From the NCBI RefSeq assembly GCF_014698335.1, contig NZ_JACJSV010000027.1, forward strand, positions 1 to 54,881: a stretch of 54,881 bases of DNA. The letters are read 5' to 3'. Source of the stretch: Microcystis viridis FACHB-1342. GTDB lineage: Bacteria; Cyanobacteriota; Cyanobacteriia; Cyanobacteriales; Microcystaceae. Shown here one piece after another: positions 26,902 through 35,892 of this stretch. The notes below the pieces were generated by a model. It was not told where the DNA came from, ran no database searches, and saw nothing but the letters and a program-made list of their open reading frames with translations. Each line of letters begins with the position of its first letter. The stretch's first letter is position 1. The translations under genes were made by a program, and so were the position numbers.

Positions 26902-28638
26902 ATGAAAAACAACTCTCAAGATCAACAAAAATTACTCAAGCTCCTGCTTCAAAAAAAAGGTATTAGTTTTAAAAAAGTAAATACTATACCTAAACGCCAA
27001 TCATCCAACTCTGAATTAATTCCTATCTCTTTAACTCAGTTAGAACTTTGGTTTTTTGCTCAATTTTATCCAGAAAATTGTATTTATAACTTGCCTTGTA
27101 TTTATCGCATTGAAGGCTTGCTTAATGTTCCTGCACTAGAGGAAAGCTTAAGAGAAATTGTCAAACGTCATGAAAGTTTGCGGACAACTTTTACTTGTAT
27201 AGATGGAAAAGTGTTCCAAAAAATTACAGATGATCCAGTTTTTGATTTTTCAATTCTTGACCTACAAAGACTTAGTGAAGTGGAGCAAAAAAAAGAAACC
27301 CAAAGATTGTTATCAGCAGAAATTAACCGATCTTTTGATTTAGAAAAAGATTCATTATTTTGCAGTAAAATTATAAAATTTGCTGAAAATAACTATCTGT
27401 TAATTATGACAATCCATCATATTATTGCTGATGGTTGGTCTTTGAATATTTTGACTAAAGAGTTAGGCATTCTTTATGAAGCTTTTTGTCTGAATAAACC
27501 TTCACCTTTGCCTGAATTACCGATTCAATATGGTGACTTTTCTCTGTGGCAATGGCAATCAATAAAAGATAATTCATGGCAATCTCAGCTGAATTTTTGG
27601 AAGAAACATATAGGGATTAACCCACCCATTTTAAAACTTCCTACTGATTACCCACGCACAACGGCTCAACCTGTTGAAGCAGCTATTCATCATTTCCTCA
27701 TTTCCCAAAACTTAACAGACGCATTAAAGTCATTAAGTCATCAAGAAAAAGCGACTTTGTATATGACTTTATTAGCCGCCTTAAAAATATTACTCTTTTA
27801 CTATACAGAACAGACAGAAATTATTATTGGTGGAGTTGCGGCTAATCGTAACCAACCCGAAACACAAGATTTAATCGGACTTATGGTTCAGTTTCTCCCC
27901 TTATATACTCATGTAGAAGGTCAAGCCAATTTTCGAGACTTGCTGCATCAAGTAAAAGAGATGAGTTTAGAGTTTGATGCTTATCAAGAAATTCCTTTTA
28001 TCACGTTAGTGGAAAAATTAAAACCCATTAGGGATACTCAATATGCTTTGTTTCATCAAGTCATTTTCCTTTTCCAGAATGCTCCTAAACAAGATTTAAA
28101 ATTCATCAATCTGACAGTCACAGACGAGTTATTAAAAATGGATATAGAACCCCATAGTGCCGAAAATGATTTAACTATATCCCTTGAAGAAACTGAGCAA
28201 GGTATGAAAGGTGCTTTCGTGTATAAAGCTGATTTATTTACGGCTGAAACTATTACTCAAATGGAACAATATTTTCAGCAGTTATTGAAGAATATTGTCA
28301 CTGATCCTAATAAAACCATTTCTGATCTATGTCCTTTCTCTGAATCCGTCTCTTTCTCAGACAATACTTCCCCCTTGTCTTTATCAATCAATGAAATTAA
28401 ATCTAATGACTTACCCCATAATCTAACTAGAGAAACCATGGTCAATATCTGGCAAGAAGTTTTAGAATTAGAAGAAATTAGTGTTAATGATAACTTTTTT
28501 GACCTTGGGGGGGATTCTCAAAAAGTTATTCAGGTAATTGATAAAATTGGTAAAATTCTTAAAATTAATTGTACTTTGCGTGATTTTTTTGAAAATCCCA
28601 CTGTAGCACGTCTAATCACAACCTTTAAAAATAAATGA
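26902..28638 (+). CDS. aerG2: Condensation-carrier protein (AerG2-like), no adenylation domain
   Basis: This has 578 residues. The N-terminal helix SQDQQKLLKLLLQKKG is followed by a condensation domain (RRHESLRTTF-like block, HHIIADGWS near 173) and then directly a carrier domain with FFDLGGDSQKV. No adenylation or thioesterase domain is present. In aeruginosin assembly the last step joins Choi to an arginine-derived amine such as agmatine. A condensation domain accepting a free amine would need no adenylation domain, which fits this protein; the purpose of the extra carrier is unclear. The aerG2 name is by position and domain content only. Confidence 0.75.
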   Translation: MKNNSQDQQKLLKLLLQKKGISFKKVNTIPKRQSSNSELIPISLTQLELWFFAQFYPENCIYNLPCIYRIEGLLNVPALEESLREIVKRHESLRTTFTCIDGKVFQKITDDPVFDFSILDLQRLSEVEQKKETQRLLSAEINRSFDLEKDSLFCSKIIKFAENNYLLIMTIHHIIADGWSLNILTKELGILYEAFCLNKPSPLPELPIQYGDFSLWQWQSIKDNSWQSQLNFWKKHIGINPPILKLPTDYPRTTAQPVEAAIHHFLISQNLTDALKSLSHQEKATLYMTLLAALKILLFYYTEQTEIIIGGVAANRNQPETQDLIGLMVQFLPLYTHVEGQANFRDLLHQVKEMSLEFDAYQEIPFITLVEKLKPIRDTQYALFHQVIFLFQNAPKQDLKFINLTVTDELLKMDIEPHSAENDLTISLEETEQGMKGAFVYKADLFTAETITQMEQYFQQLLKNIVTDPNKTISDLCPFSESVSFSDNTSPLSLSINEIKSNDLPHNLTRETMVNIWQEVLELEEISVNDNFFDLGGDSQKVIQVIDKIGKILKINCTLRDFFENPTVARLITTFKNK

Positions 28639-28670
28639 ATTTAAGCGTATTTCCCTAGCTTTAAAAATGG

Positions 28671-28676
28671 TATAAT
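28671..28676 (+). promoter_or_regulatory. Possible -10 box before the second dehydrogenase gene
   Basis: A perfect TATAAT lies 23 bases before the ATG at 28699, just after the C-PCP gene. The region about 17 bp upstream (TATTTC) is a weak -35 match. It could give the downstream genes their own transcript, but AT-rich DNA makes such matches common. Confidence 0.25.
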
Positions 28677-28698
28677 TACAAAAAAAATACAGAAAAAA

Positions 28699-29475
28699 AT
28701 GACAAATCATCTCTTTGATTTAACAGGTAAAGTTGCAATTATCACGGGTGCTGCCCGAGGAATTGGTCGGGTACTAGCGCAAGGATTAGCACAAGCTGGA
28801 GCTAAGGTAGTAATTGGTGATATTAATCAAGTTGGTGCTGAACAAACGGTTCAACTGATTCAAGAAGCAGGAGGCGAGGCCATCGCAATCCAGACCGATG
28901 TTCGTCAACGTCAAGCTTGTCAGAATTTAATTAACCAGACGGTTGCTAATTATGGTCAACTCGATATTATGGTCTGTAATGCAGGGGTTGAAATTCTCAA
29001 AAACACTGATGAATTAGAGGAATTTGAATGGGATCAGGTTATTAATGTTGACTTAAAAGGTTATTTTAATTGCGCTCAACTCGCAACCAAACAAATGATC
29101 AAACAAGGAACAAAGGGATCAATTATTATGAATTCTTCTATCTGTGCTTTCGTTGCTGTTCCCAAATCTTCAGGAGCATATAGCGCCGCAAAAGGTGGTG
29201 TCAATCAATTAGTAAAATCCCTAGCGGTCGAATTAGCTAGTCACAAAATTCGAGTCAATGCTTTTGCACCGGGGTATATGAATAATATGATGGAAGGAAC
29301 AGAAGGTTTACGTTCAACTTCCGATGAAATGGACGAATTATATACTAGAATTCCCATGAAACGAACCGGAGATTTAGAAGAGTTAATTGGCCCTGTCGTG
29401 TTTTTAGCGTCCGAAGCTTCCTCTTATGTAACTGGAGCAATTTTAATGGTAGATGGAGGTTATACCGCTATTTAG
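28699..29475 (+). CDS. Short-chain dehydrogenase/reductase
   Basis: This has 258 residues and is a classical member. It has a cofactor loop TGAARGIGR, NAGVE, catalytic Ser in NSSICAF, and the SGAYSAAKGG Tyr-x-x-x-Lys (near 161-165). It ends YVTGAILMVDGGYTA. It is an NAD(P)H-dependent ketone or alcohol oxidoreductase of unknown substrate. Unlike AerF it has the full catalytic set, so it could carry the ketone reduction or oxidation needed for Choi stereochemistry or for the C-terminal group. Reported aer clusters include an extra oxidoreductase named aerK, but I cannot confirm this is it. Confidence 0.85.
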   Translation: MTNHLFDLTGKVAIITGAARGIGRVLAQGLAQAGAKVVIGDINQVGAEQTVQLIQEAGGEAIAIQTDVRQRQACQNLINQTVANYGQLDIMVCNAGVEILKNTDELEEFEWDQVINVDLKGYFNCAQLATKQMIKQGTKGSIIMNSSICAFVAVPKSSGAYSAAKGGVNQLVKSLAVELASHKIRVNAFAPGYMNNMMEGTEGLRSTSDEMDELYTRIPMKRTGDLEELIGPVVFLASEASSYVTGAILMVDGGYTAI

Positions 29476-29493
29476 CATCAATAATTAAACAAT

Positions 29494-29530
29494 TTTTAGG
29501 TTGATTTGTATCCATCAAACCAACCTAAAA
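29494..29530 (+). terminator. Possible terminator or hairpin after the dehydrogenase gene
   Basis: TTTTAGGTTG (29494-29503) pairs with CAACCTAAAA (29521-29530), a perfect 10-bp stem with a 17-base loop that can pair further (TTGAT/ATCAA). The stem arms carry T- and A-runs, but no long T tract follows. It could end or weaken transcription 19 bp after the stop. Confidence 0.45.
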
Positions 29531-29555
29531 TCACTGAATTAATCCTATTTAAACC

Positions 29556-30068
29556 ATGTCAAAAATGAACCATAACTCTCAAGACAAACAGAAATTACTC
29601 AAGCTGTTACTACAAAAAAAAGGAATCGGTGTAAAAACAAATACGATACCTACTAGGAATCCGTCTCAACTTGTACCGCTTTCTTTTTCTCAAGAACGAC
29701 TTTGGTTTTTGTACCAATTAGAAGCTAACGGCTATACCTATAATATGCCGTTTCGCTTTCAAATTGACGGCAATTTGGACGTTAATATCTTTAGAAAAGC
29801 TTTGGAAACTATTATGCAACGTCATGAATTGTTGCGAACTTGTTTTCAAGAAGTTGACAAAACTCCTCGACAAATTATTAAACTAAAAATTCAGTTAAAT
29901 TTGCCTTTATTGGATTTACTACAAGAACTTTCTCATTTATATGAAGCTTTTGACAAAAATAATCTAATCCTTGATCAAATTTCCCTATTCAATACGGTGA
30001 TTTTCCCGTTTGGCAAAGACAACAGTTATTTTGCATATTTTACTAAAAGTGGGTTTTTAACACAATAA
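29556..30068 (+). pseudogene. Truncated NRPS condensation-domain remnant
   Basis: An open frame of 170 codons begins with NSQDKQKLLKLLLQKKGI, almost the same N-terminal helix as the C-PCP protein. It continues as the first part of a condensation domain (LSFSQERLWFLYQLE, RHELLRTCF). After PLLDL it jumps to LQELSHLYEAF, a piece normally well downstream, so the HHxxxDG active site is deleted in frame. After a few dozen more residues it ends. No adenylation or carrier domain follows. It is a shrunken NRPS gene, probably dead; a residual docking role cannot be excluded. Confidence 0.8.
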
Positions 30069-30088
30069 ATGTCGATTTAATCATACCC

Positions 30089-30114
30089 GATAAGCTGAAT
30101 TGCACCAGCTTATC
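30089..30114 (+). other. Hairpin between the NRPS remnant and the acyltransferase gene
   Basis: GATAAGCTG (30089-30097) and CAGCTTATC (30106-30114) form a perfect 9-bp stem with an 8-base loop. No T-run follows. It may be a weak terminator or an RNA-stability element. Confidence 0.4.
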
Positions 30115-30147
30115 TCATCCATTCATTAATTTCACGAGTAAAATCTT

Positions 30148-30756
30148 ATGTTTAATTTAAAACATCAATTATATTTATTAATTTCAAAATTTTTAGAAAA
30201 ACAAAAACGGATCGAAAAACATAAAAAACTTTCCGACAATGCTACATTTCACAGTTCCGTCAAATTTATCGGAAAGTGTATAAACTATAGGGAGGATAAA
30301 ACTCTAATTCAAATTGGAGAGAATACAGTAATTATCGGAGAATTAGCTATATTTCCTTTTGGTGGAAAAATAGAAATAGGGAGAAATTGTTATATTGGTG
30401 AAGGAACTCGAATTAGATCAGCTACTTCTATCAAAATTGGAAACGAAGTTATAATTTCCGATGATGTCAGTATTTATGATACCGATGCTCATTCATTAAA
30501 TTATGTTTTAAGACAGAAAGAATTTATGGAAGTACTCATTTTGAATAATCTGATTAAGGATGCTAAGGATGTTGATATACAATCTGCACCCGTGGTGATA
30601 GAAGATCATGTTTGGATTGGATTTAATGTTGCGATTCTTAAAGGGGTTACGATTGGGAAAGGGGCAATTATTGGAGCAGGTTCTGTTGTAACAAAAGATG
30701 TAGAACCTTTTACCATCGTTGCGGGTAATCCTGCCAAAATTATCAAACGATTATGA
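30148..30756 (+). CDS. Hexapeptide-repeat (left-handed beta-helix) acyltransferase
   Basis: This has 202 residues. Irregular [LIV]-G-x4 repeats run through [39 protein letters not shown] and [33 protein letters not shown]. This is the signature of the maltose/galactoside acetyltransferase and serine acetyltransferase fold. The DTDAHSL segment supplies the usual catalytic His, and [13 protein letters not shown] is the typical next coil. The family moves an acetyl or other acyl group from its CoA ester. Placed between NRPS genes and the exporter it may acylate the peptide or a sugar on it. Surface polysaccharide modification is the main alternative. The N-terminal 45 residues are Lys-rich and helical. 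Confidence 0.85.
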   Translation: MFNLKHQLYLLISKFLEKQKRIEKHKKLSDNATFHSSVKFIGKCINYREDKTLIQIGENTVIIGELAIFPFGGKIEIGRNCYIGEGTRIRSATSIKIGNEVIISDDVSIYDTDAHSLNYVLRQKEFMEVLILNNLIKDAKDVDIQSAPVVIEDHVWIGFNVAILKGVTIGKGAIIGAGSVVTKDVEPFTIVAGNPAKIIKRL

Positions 30757-30929
30757 ATCTGATCCAATTCGGTTAATATTCATTCCTGATCTGTAGAAAA
30801 GCCAGAAAATAGTAGTAATATAATTTGTGATAATAATGCAGATTTTTATGGTATGCTGAATTGATGTCTAACTCAAGAGATAGACATTAAAAGTTCTAAT
30901 GTCCCCCATTTTAGATCAAGGAGAATCCT

Positions 30930-32924
30930 ATGAATGTTGCAGAAAAAACCTCAGATAGTATAAATCTCAAAGAAGATGTCCGAACTTTCAATCAATCTCT
31001 TCAAGAATTTTTAAGATTTATTCAAGTTTATTGGTATCCTAAAGAACACCAGGATAGAGCCTTTTCACAGATTATTCGTTCCTGGGGAATGCTCGTTTTA
31101 TTGTTTTTATTATTAGTGGGATTAGTAGGTCTTAATGCGTTTAATAGTTTTGTTTTTAGAGACTTAATTACCTTCACAGAAGCTAGGGATGCAGAAAAAT
31201 TAACTCATCTTGTCATTATTTATGCGATTACCCTAGGCAGTATGACGTTTTTCGGAGGATTGTCCAAGTTTCTTAAAAAACTAATTGCGCTAGATTGGTA
31301 TCAATGGATCAATAGTAGTATCTTGCAAAAATATTTTAAAAATCGTGCTTATTATCAAATCAATTTTAAAGGAGATATTGAAAATCCAGATCAACGTTTA
31401 TCCCAAGAAATTCAACCCATTGCCAGAACAACGATGGACTTTTTAACAACCTGTGTTGAAAAAGTTATGGAGATGCTGGTTTTTATTGCCATTCTTTGGT
31501 CAATTTCTAAAACCATTTCTATTGTGCTTCTGGTTTATACGATTATTGGAAATATTGTTGCCACCTATATTACTCAACAATTAAATAAAGTCAATAAACA
31601 ACAATTAGAAATCGAAGGAACCTATAAATACGCCATGACTCATGTTCGGACACACGCCGAATCAATTGCATTTTTTAGAGGGGAAGAAAAAGAGTTAAAT
31701 ATTATTCAAAGAAAGTTCAATCAGGTGATTAAAATCATGATTGAAAGAATTAATTGGGAAAGAACCCAAGAATTTTTTAACCGCGGCTATCAATCCATTG
31801 TTCAAATCTTCCCCTTCTTAATTGTTTCCCCATTATATATTAGTGGTGAAATTGAGTTTGGACAAGTTAACCAAGTCAGCTATTGTTGCTATTTCTTTTC
31901 CACAGCCTTATCCGTGTTAGTGGATGAATTTGGACGCTCCGGTGAGTTTATTAATTATATTGAACGTTTAGAAGAGTTTTACCAAGCTTTAGAGGGTGTA
32001 AGCGAACAAACCAACCCAGTTAATACCATTAAAGTCATTGAAGATAACAATCTAGCTTTTGATGATGTCACCTTACAAACTCCCGATGCCGCTAAAGTGA
32101 TTGTCGAACATTTATCCCTGTCCGTTGAACCAGGGGAAGGTTTATTAATTGTTGGGCCAAGTGGTCGAGGAAAAAGTTCTCTTTTACGCGCTATTTCTGG
32201 GTTATGGAATACAGGTACAGGTCATTTGGTGCGACCTCCCCTCGACGATTTATTATTTTTACCCCAACGTCCTTACATCATTTTGGGAAACCTGCGCGAA
32301 CAGCTAATTTATCCTCAAACGACAACGGAGATGAGTGAATCCCAATTAAAAGAAATCTTACAAGAAGTTAACCTGCAAGATGTTCTTAATCGCATCAAAA
32401 ATTTTGATGAGGAAGTGGATTGGGAAAATATTTTATCTTTAGGAGAACAACAGCGTCTAGCCTTTGCGCGACTATTCGTTAATCAGCCAGATTTTGTGAT
32501 TTTAGATGAAGCCACCAGTGCTTTAGATTTAAAAAATGAAGATCATTTATATAAACAGTTACAACAAACTGGCAAGACCTTTATTAGTGTCGGACATCGA
32601 GAAAGTTTGTTTAACTATCATCAAAGGGTTTTGGAACTTTCCGAGGATTCTACTTGGCGTTTAATGAGAATGGCAGACTATCATCCATCAGCAGCGATTG
32701 CAACTCATTCTAACAATGACCAAACCGTTGATGAAACGATAGAAATTGTCTCTGAAATGAACAATCAAGACAATTTTACCCATCAAGAAATGCAAAAACT
32801 GACCAACTATAGCTTAAGTACGATCAAAAATAAAGCCAGTCGAGGTCAAATAATTGTTGCCAATGATGGCATGAGCTATCGTTATGACAAAACCCTTGAT
32901 ATTGCCAAATGGGTGAGAGTTTAG
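30930..32924 (+). CDS. ABC transporter, fused permease-ATPase (SbmA/YddA-like)
   Basis: This has 664 residues preceded by AAGGAGAATCCT, a strong ribosome site. The membrane part (roughly 50-340) has helices such as MLVLLFLLLVGLVGLNAF and the SbmA/peroxisomal-type sequence RAYYQINFKGDIENPDQR. The ATPase has Walker A GPSGRGKSS (near 408), signature LSLGEQQRLAFAR, and Walker B FVILDEATSALD (near 524). The last 60 residues are a separate segment (HQEMQKLTNYSLSTIKNKASRGQI) not usual in the family, looking like a small helix-turn-helix. As the last gene of the cluster it probably exports the peptide; aer clusters typically end with an ABC transporter gene. It likely acts as a homodimer in a membrane. 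Confidence 0.9.
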   Translation: MNVAEKTSDSINLKEDVRTFNQSLQEFLRFIQVYWYPKEHQDRAFSQIIRSWGMLVLLFLLLVGLVGLNAFNSFVFRDLITFTEARDAEKLTHLVIIYAITLGSMTFFGGLSKFLKKLIALDWYQWINSSILQKYFKNRAYYQINFKGDIENPDQRLSQEIQPIARTTMDFLTTCVEKVMEMLVFIAILWSISKTISIVLLVYTIIGNIVATYITQQLNKVNKQQLEIEGTYKYAMTHVRTHAESIAFFRGEEKELNIIQRKFNQVIKIMIERINWERTQEFFNRGYQSIVQIFPFLIVSPLYISGEIEFGQVNQVSYCCYFFSTALSVLVDEFGRSGEFINYIERLEEFYQALEGVSEQTNPVNTIKVIEDNNLAFDDVTLQTPDAAKVIVEHLSLSVEPGEGLLIVGPSGRGKSSLLRAISGLWNTGTGHLVRPPLDDLLFLPQRPYIILGNLREQLIYPQTTTEMSESQLKEILQEVNLQDVLNRIKNFDEEVDWENILSLGEQQRLAFARLFVNQPDFVILDEATSALDLKNEDHLYKQLQQTGKTFISVGHRESLFNYHQRVLELSEDSTWRLMRMADYHPSAAIATHSNNDQTVDETIEIVSEMNNQDNFTHQEMQKLTNYSLSTIKNKASRGQIIVANDGMSYRYDKTLDIAKWVRV

Positions 32925-32937
32925 CTTCTCAGGTGGA

Positions 32938-33390
32938 TTAAAATCCGCCTGGACTTAAATAACTGGGATTTTCCTGTAGGGAAGTATCGAAGGGATTGGG
33001 TAAATCTTGGGTGCGAATTAAAGGTCCAGACTGTTGCTGTTGCATGACATCATAGTATAAAGTTTCGACCAATTTCGCATCCCGAGTAATCAGATTATCG
33101 AAATAGGAACCTTGCATAAAAGTACGCCAACCAAAAAGAGAGTTTAACTGTCCTAAAATGCTGGTGTAGTCGTAGAAACGACCCGTATTGTTATTAACAG
33201 CGCGGTTAAACAAACCAGGGATATTATTAAATCCTACCGCCGTATCGGGAGAGGGGACAAGTTGCAATTGTTGGGTTTTTACCGGTGCCGGAGTGGTGGC
33301 GGGGGAACGTTGGGCGATCGCACTAGGCGGACTCAACCAAACTAAACCGGTTAAACAAAACAGGGAAGGAAGTAAAAACTTAGCGCGCAT
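32938..33390 (-). CDS. Small secreted protein of unknown function
   Basis: This has 150 residues from ATG 33390-33388, chosen because GAGGAG lies 10 bases upstream; a GTG 18 bases further up is also in frame. Residues 1-25 form a signal peptide (FLLPSLFCLTGLVWLSPPSAIAQ). The mature part has a Thr/Pro linker and then IPGLFNRAVNNNTGRFYDY, LFGWRTFMQGSYFDN and LVETLYYDVMQQQ. I do not recognise the family; it is probably a conserved cyanobacterial periplasmic or thylakoid-lumen protein. It faces the end of the transporter gene across 13 bp and is divergent from pyrE. Confidence 0.7.
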   Translation of the reverse strand: MRAKFLLPSLFCLTGLVWLSPPSAIAQRSPATTPAPVKTQQLQLVPSPDTAVGFNNIPGLFNRAVNNNTGRFYDYTSILGQLNSLFGWRTFMQGSYFDNLITRDAKLVETLYYDVMQQQQSGPLIRTQDLPNPFDTSLQENPSYLSPGGF

Positions 33391-33545
33391 GGGTAAAAAT
33401 CTCCTCACAGGGATAGGGTTAATTAAAAAATTGCTTCAATGGGATGAGAAAGAAATCAATACTAGCGATCGAGTCAATATATAATGACTTTTGGCTTAAT
33501 TGTAACCGAAATTTTGGAGTCAGTCAGGCTCCCAATCCTGAAAAT

Positions 33546-34133
33546 ATGGCTAATTCCTCGGTGGCGAATCTCGATACTGCTTCCCTGCGTCAATTTCTCC
33601 TCGATGCTCTTGTCCGTCTTGCCTATCGAGAGGGAGATTTCACCCTGTCTTCAGGACAAAAAAGCAGCTACTATATCAATGGTAAACAAGTTACCCTCAC
33701 TGCGGAGGGAGCTTTAGCCGTGGGGCGTTTATTGCTGTCCCTACTGCCTCCAGATACCCAAGCGGTGGCAGGATTAACCCTAGGAGCGGATCCGATTGTC
33801 AGTGCCGTTAGTGTGGTATCTGCCTACGAAAATCGCCCGATTCCAGCTTTAATCGTCCGTAAAGAGGCAAAAGGTCACGGTACTATGGCTTATATCGAGG
33901 GGCCGACTTTAAACCCCGGTGCCGCGGTGGTTGTCCTCGAAGATGTGGTGACAACGGGGAAAAGTGCCATGGTAGCGGTAGAAAGATTACGCAATGCGGG
34001 TTATCAGGTAGATTTAATCATTGCTTTGGTGGATAGAGAACAAGGAGGGGCGGAATTTTACCAATCTCAGGGAATACAGTTTCAAGCTTTGTTTTCGATT
34101 CGGGATCTACAGGCGGCTTATCAGAAAAAATAG
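33546..34133 (+). CDS. pyrE: Orotate phosphoribosyltransferase
   Basis: This has 195 residues from ATG 33546; the frame is open further upstream but the conserved part begins soon after this Met. It joins orotate to PRPP to make orotidine monophosphate in pyrimidine synthesis. Diagnostic parts are FTLSSGQKSSYYINGKQV, VAGLTLGADPI, IVRKEAKGHGTM (catalytic Lys/His loop) and the PRPP-binding VVVLEDVVTTGKSA. The stop codon TAG runs straight into a GGGTTTGC repeat element at 34134, so the element inserted at or just after the gene end without harming it. Confidence 0.95.
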   Translation: MANSSVANLDTASLRQFLLDALVRLAYREGDFTLSSGQKSSYYINGKQVTLTAEGALAVGRLLLSLLPPDTQAVAGLTLGADPIVSAVSVVSAYENRPIPALIVRKEAKGHGTMAYIEGPTLNPGAAVVVLEDVVTTGKSAMVAVERLRNAGYQVDLIIALVDREQGGAEFYQSQGIQFQALFSIRDLQAAYQKK

Positions 34134-34346
34134 GGTTTGCGGCAAAAAGTTTTTCCTGGTGGCAGGGTGTGGGGTGTGGAGTGTGGGGTGTGGGGTTTTA
34201 CCAGTTTTGAGGTGGCCAATTACCTAATTTTCAGGGAAAAAGTCCAGGGATTTTCCCCCTGATCACTCCCATGCCTGGTACTTTTTGATTGACAAAAAGT
34301 CTAAAAGTCTTACCCAACAAGGTTTTTAGATTTTTTCAGCCTACCC
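34134..34346. repeat. GGGTTTGC-type miniature element, copy at the pyrE end
   Basis: The element begins GGGTTTGCGGCAAAAAG and ends TTTTTTCAGCCTACCC, which reversed resembles the left end, so it has imperfect terminal inverted repeats. The interior has a tandem GGTGTGG/AGTGTGG run and a pairing arm set (CAGGGAAAAAGTCC ... CTTTTTGATTGAC). Relatives are at 39841 and 40937, with shared blocks such as TTTTCAGGGAAAAAG and CAACAAGGTTTTTAG. From here to the ndhA start (34347-34731) I see no gene, and the promoter of the ndh operon must lie in that stretch. Confidence 0.75.
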
Positions 34347-34731
34347 TAAATAGCGGGGAGTGGCCAGAAACGCTCGATAACCGGGTTTTAAAAGTCGGTA
34401 AAACTTATCGGACAAAAGACCAGAGAGCGGCTTTAACTGCCTAAACGGTAAGTTATCTAGATTTTTTTCCTGTGAATAATTGGTAACTAGCTGAGGTTGT
34501 CGGCGCTAAGAAACAGATGAGAACATTGATAGATTCAGAGTCTAACTATTGACTAATACCTATTCTCGGACGGGGAATCAAGATTGCTTGACTCTCTTGG
34601 CTGCTAATGAGTTGAAGCCTTTGTCACTTTACTGATAACCCTCAGACCGACTAACTGTATACTAGGCCATAAGATTTGCTTAAAAATCTTCAGACCATGC
34701 CGAACTATTGACAGTACAGCGATCGCCAAAT

Positions 34732-35850
34732 ATGAATCAAGGCATAGATTTACAAGAAAGTTTCATTAAATCCCTAACAGACTTGGGATTAAGTGGAGGA
34801 CTGGCTAAAGCGATTTGGATGCCTTTACCCATGTTCCTGATGATTATAGCCGCCACAGTGGGGGTTTTAGTCTGCGTCTGGTTAGAAAGGAAAATTTCCG
34901 CCGCCGTCCAACAGCGTATTGGACCGGAATACGCAGGACCCTTGGGCGTTTTACAACCGGTCGCCGACGGTCTCAAATTAGTCTTTAAAGAAGATGTCGT
35001 CCCCGCTAAGGCTGACCCTTGGTTATTCCTCTTCGGGCCGATTTTGGTGGTGATGCCGGTGTTTGTCTCCTACCTCATCGTCCCCTTCGGTCAAAATCTG
35101 CTGATTACTGACCTAAACGTGGGGATCTTTTTATGGATTTCCTTGTCCAGTATTGCCCCCATTGGCTTATTAATGGCGGGTTATGCCTCGAATAATAAGT
35201 ATTCCTTGCTGGGAGGCCTGCGGGCCGCGGCGCAATCGATTAGTTATGAAATTCCCTTGGCTTTATCGGTATTAGCGATTGTGATGATGTCTAATAGTCT
35301 CAGTACCATTGATATTGTCGAACAACAATCCGGTTATGGCATTTTAGGCTGGAATATCTGGCGCCAACCGGTGGGTTTTCTGATTTTCTGGATTGCCGCT
35401 TTAGCTGAGTGTGAACGTCTGCCTTTCGATTTACCGGAAGCGGAGGAGGAATTAGTCGCCGGTTATCAAACCGAATACGCGGGGATGAAATTCGCTCTCT
35501 TTTATGTGGGTTCCTACGTTAACCTCGTGCTGTCGGCCCTAGTTTTCGCCGTCCTCTATCTTGGTGGTTGGGAATTTCCTATCCCCGTCAATGCTTTAGC
35601 CGGCTGGTTGGGAGTTAGTGAAACCAATCCTTGGCTACAAATTATCACCGCTTCCCTAGGGATTACGATGACGGTATTAAAAGCCTATTTTCTCATCTTC
35701 ATCGCTATTCTCTTGCGTTGGACTGTACCCCGGGTTCGCATTGACCAATTACTCGATTTAGGCTGGAAATTCCTCTTACCGGTATCTTTAGTTAACCTAC
35801 TACTTACCGCCGCCCTAAAACTAGCTTTTCCCTTTGCTTTTGGCGGTTAA
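34732..35850 (+). CDS. ndhA: NDH-1 subunit A (membrane arm, quinone-site subunit)
   Basis: This has 372 residues from ATG 34732; a TTG eight codons upstream is less likely. It is a multi-helix membrane protein, homologous to complex I ND1/NuoH. It has [27 protein letters not shown] and [37 protein letters not shown], the conserved loops by the quinone channel. In cyanobacteria NDH-1 works in thylakoid respiration, cyclic electron flow and carbon uptake, taking electrons from ferredoxin. First gene of ndhA-ndhI-ndhG-ndhE, in the usual cyanobacterial order. Confidence 0.97.
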   Translation: MNQGIDLQESFIKSLTDLGLSGGLAKAIWMPLPMFLMIIAATVGVLVCVWLERKISAAVQQRIGPEYAGPLGVLQPVADGLKLVFKEDVVPAKADPWLFLFGPILVVMPVFVSYLIVPFGQNLLITDLNVGIFLWISLSSIAPIGLLMAGYASNNKYSLLGGLRAAAQSISYEIPLALSVLAIVMMSNSLSTIDIVEQQSGYGILGWNIWRQPVGFLIFWIAALAECERLPFDLPEAEEELVAGYQTEYAGMKFALFYVGSYVNLVLSALVFAVLYLGGWEFPIPVNALAGWLGVSETNPWLQIITASLGITMTVLKAYFLIFIAILLRWTVPRVRIDQLLDLGWKFLLPVSLVNLLLTAALKLAFPFAFGG

Positions 35851-35892
35851 TTCCCGTTTTTGCCCTGTTAACCTACTATACCTCTGACCATC

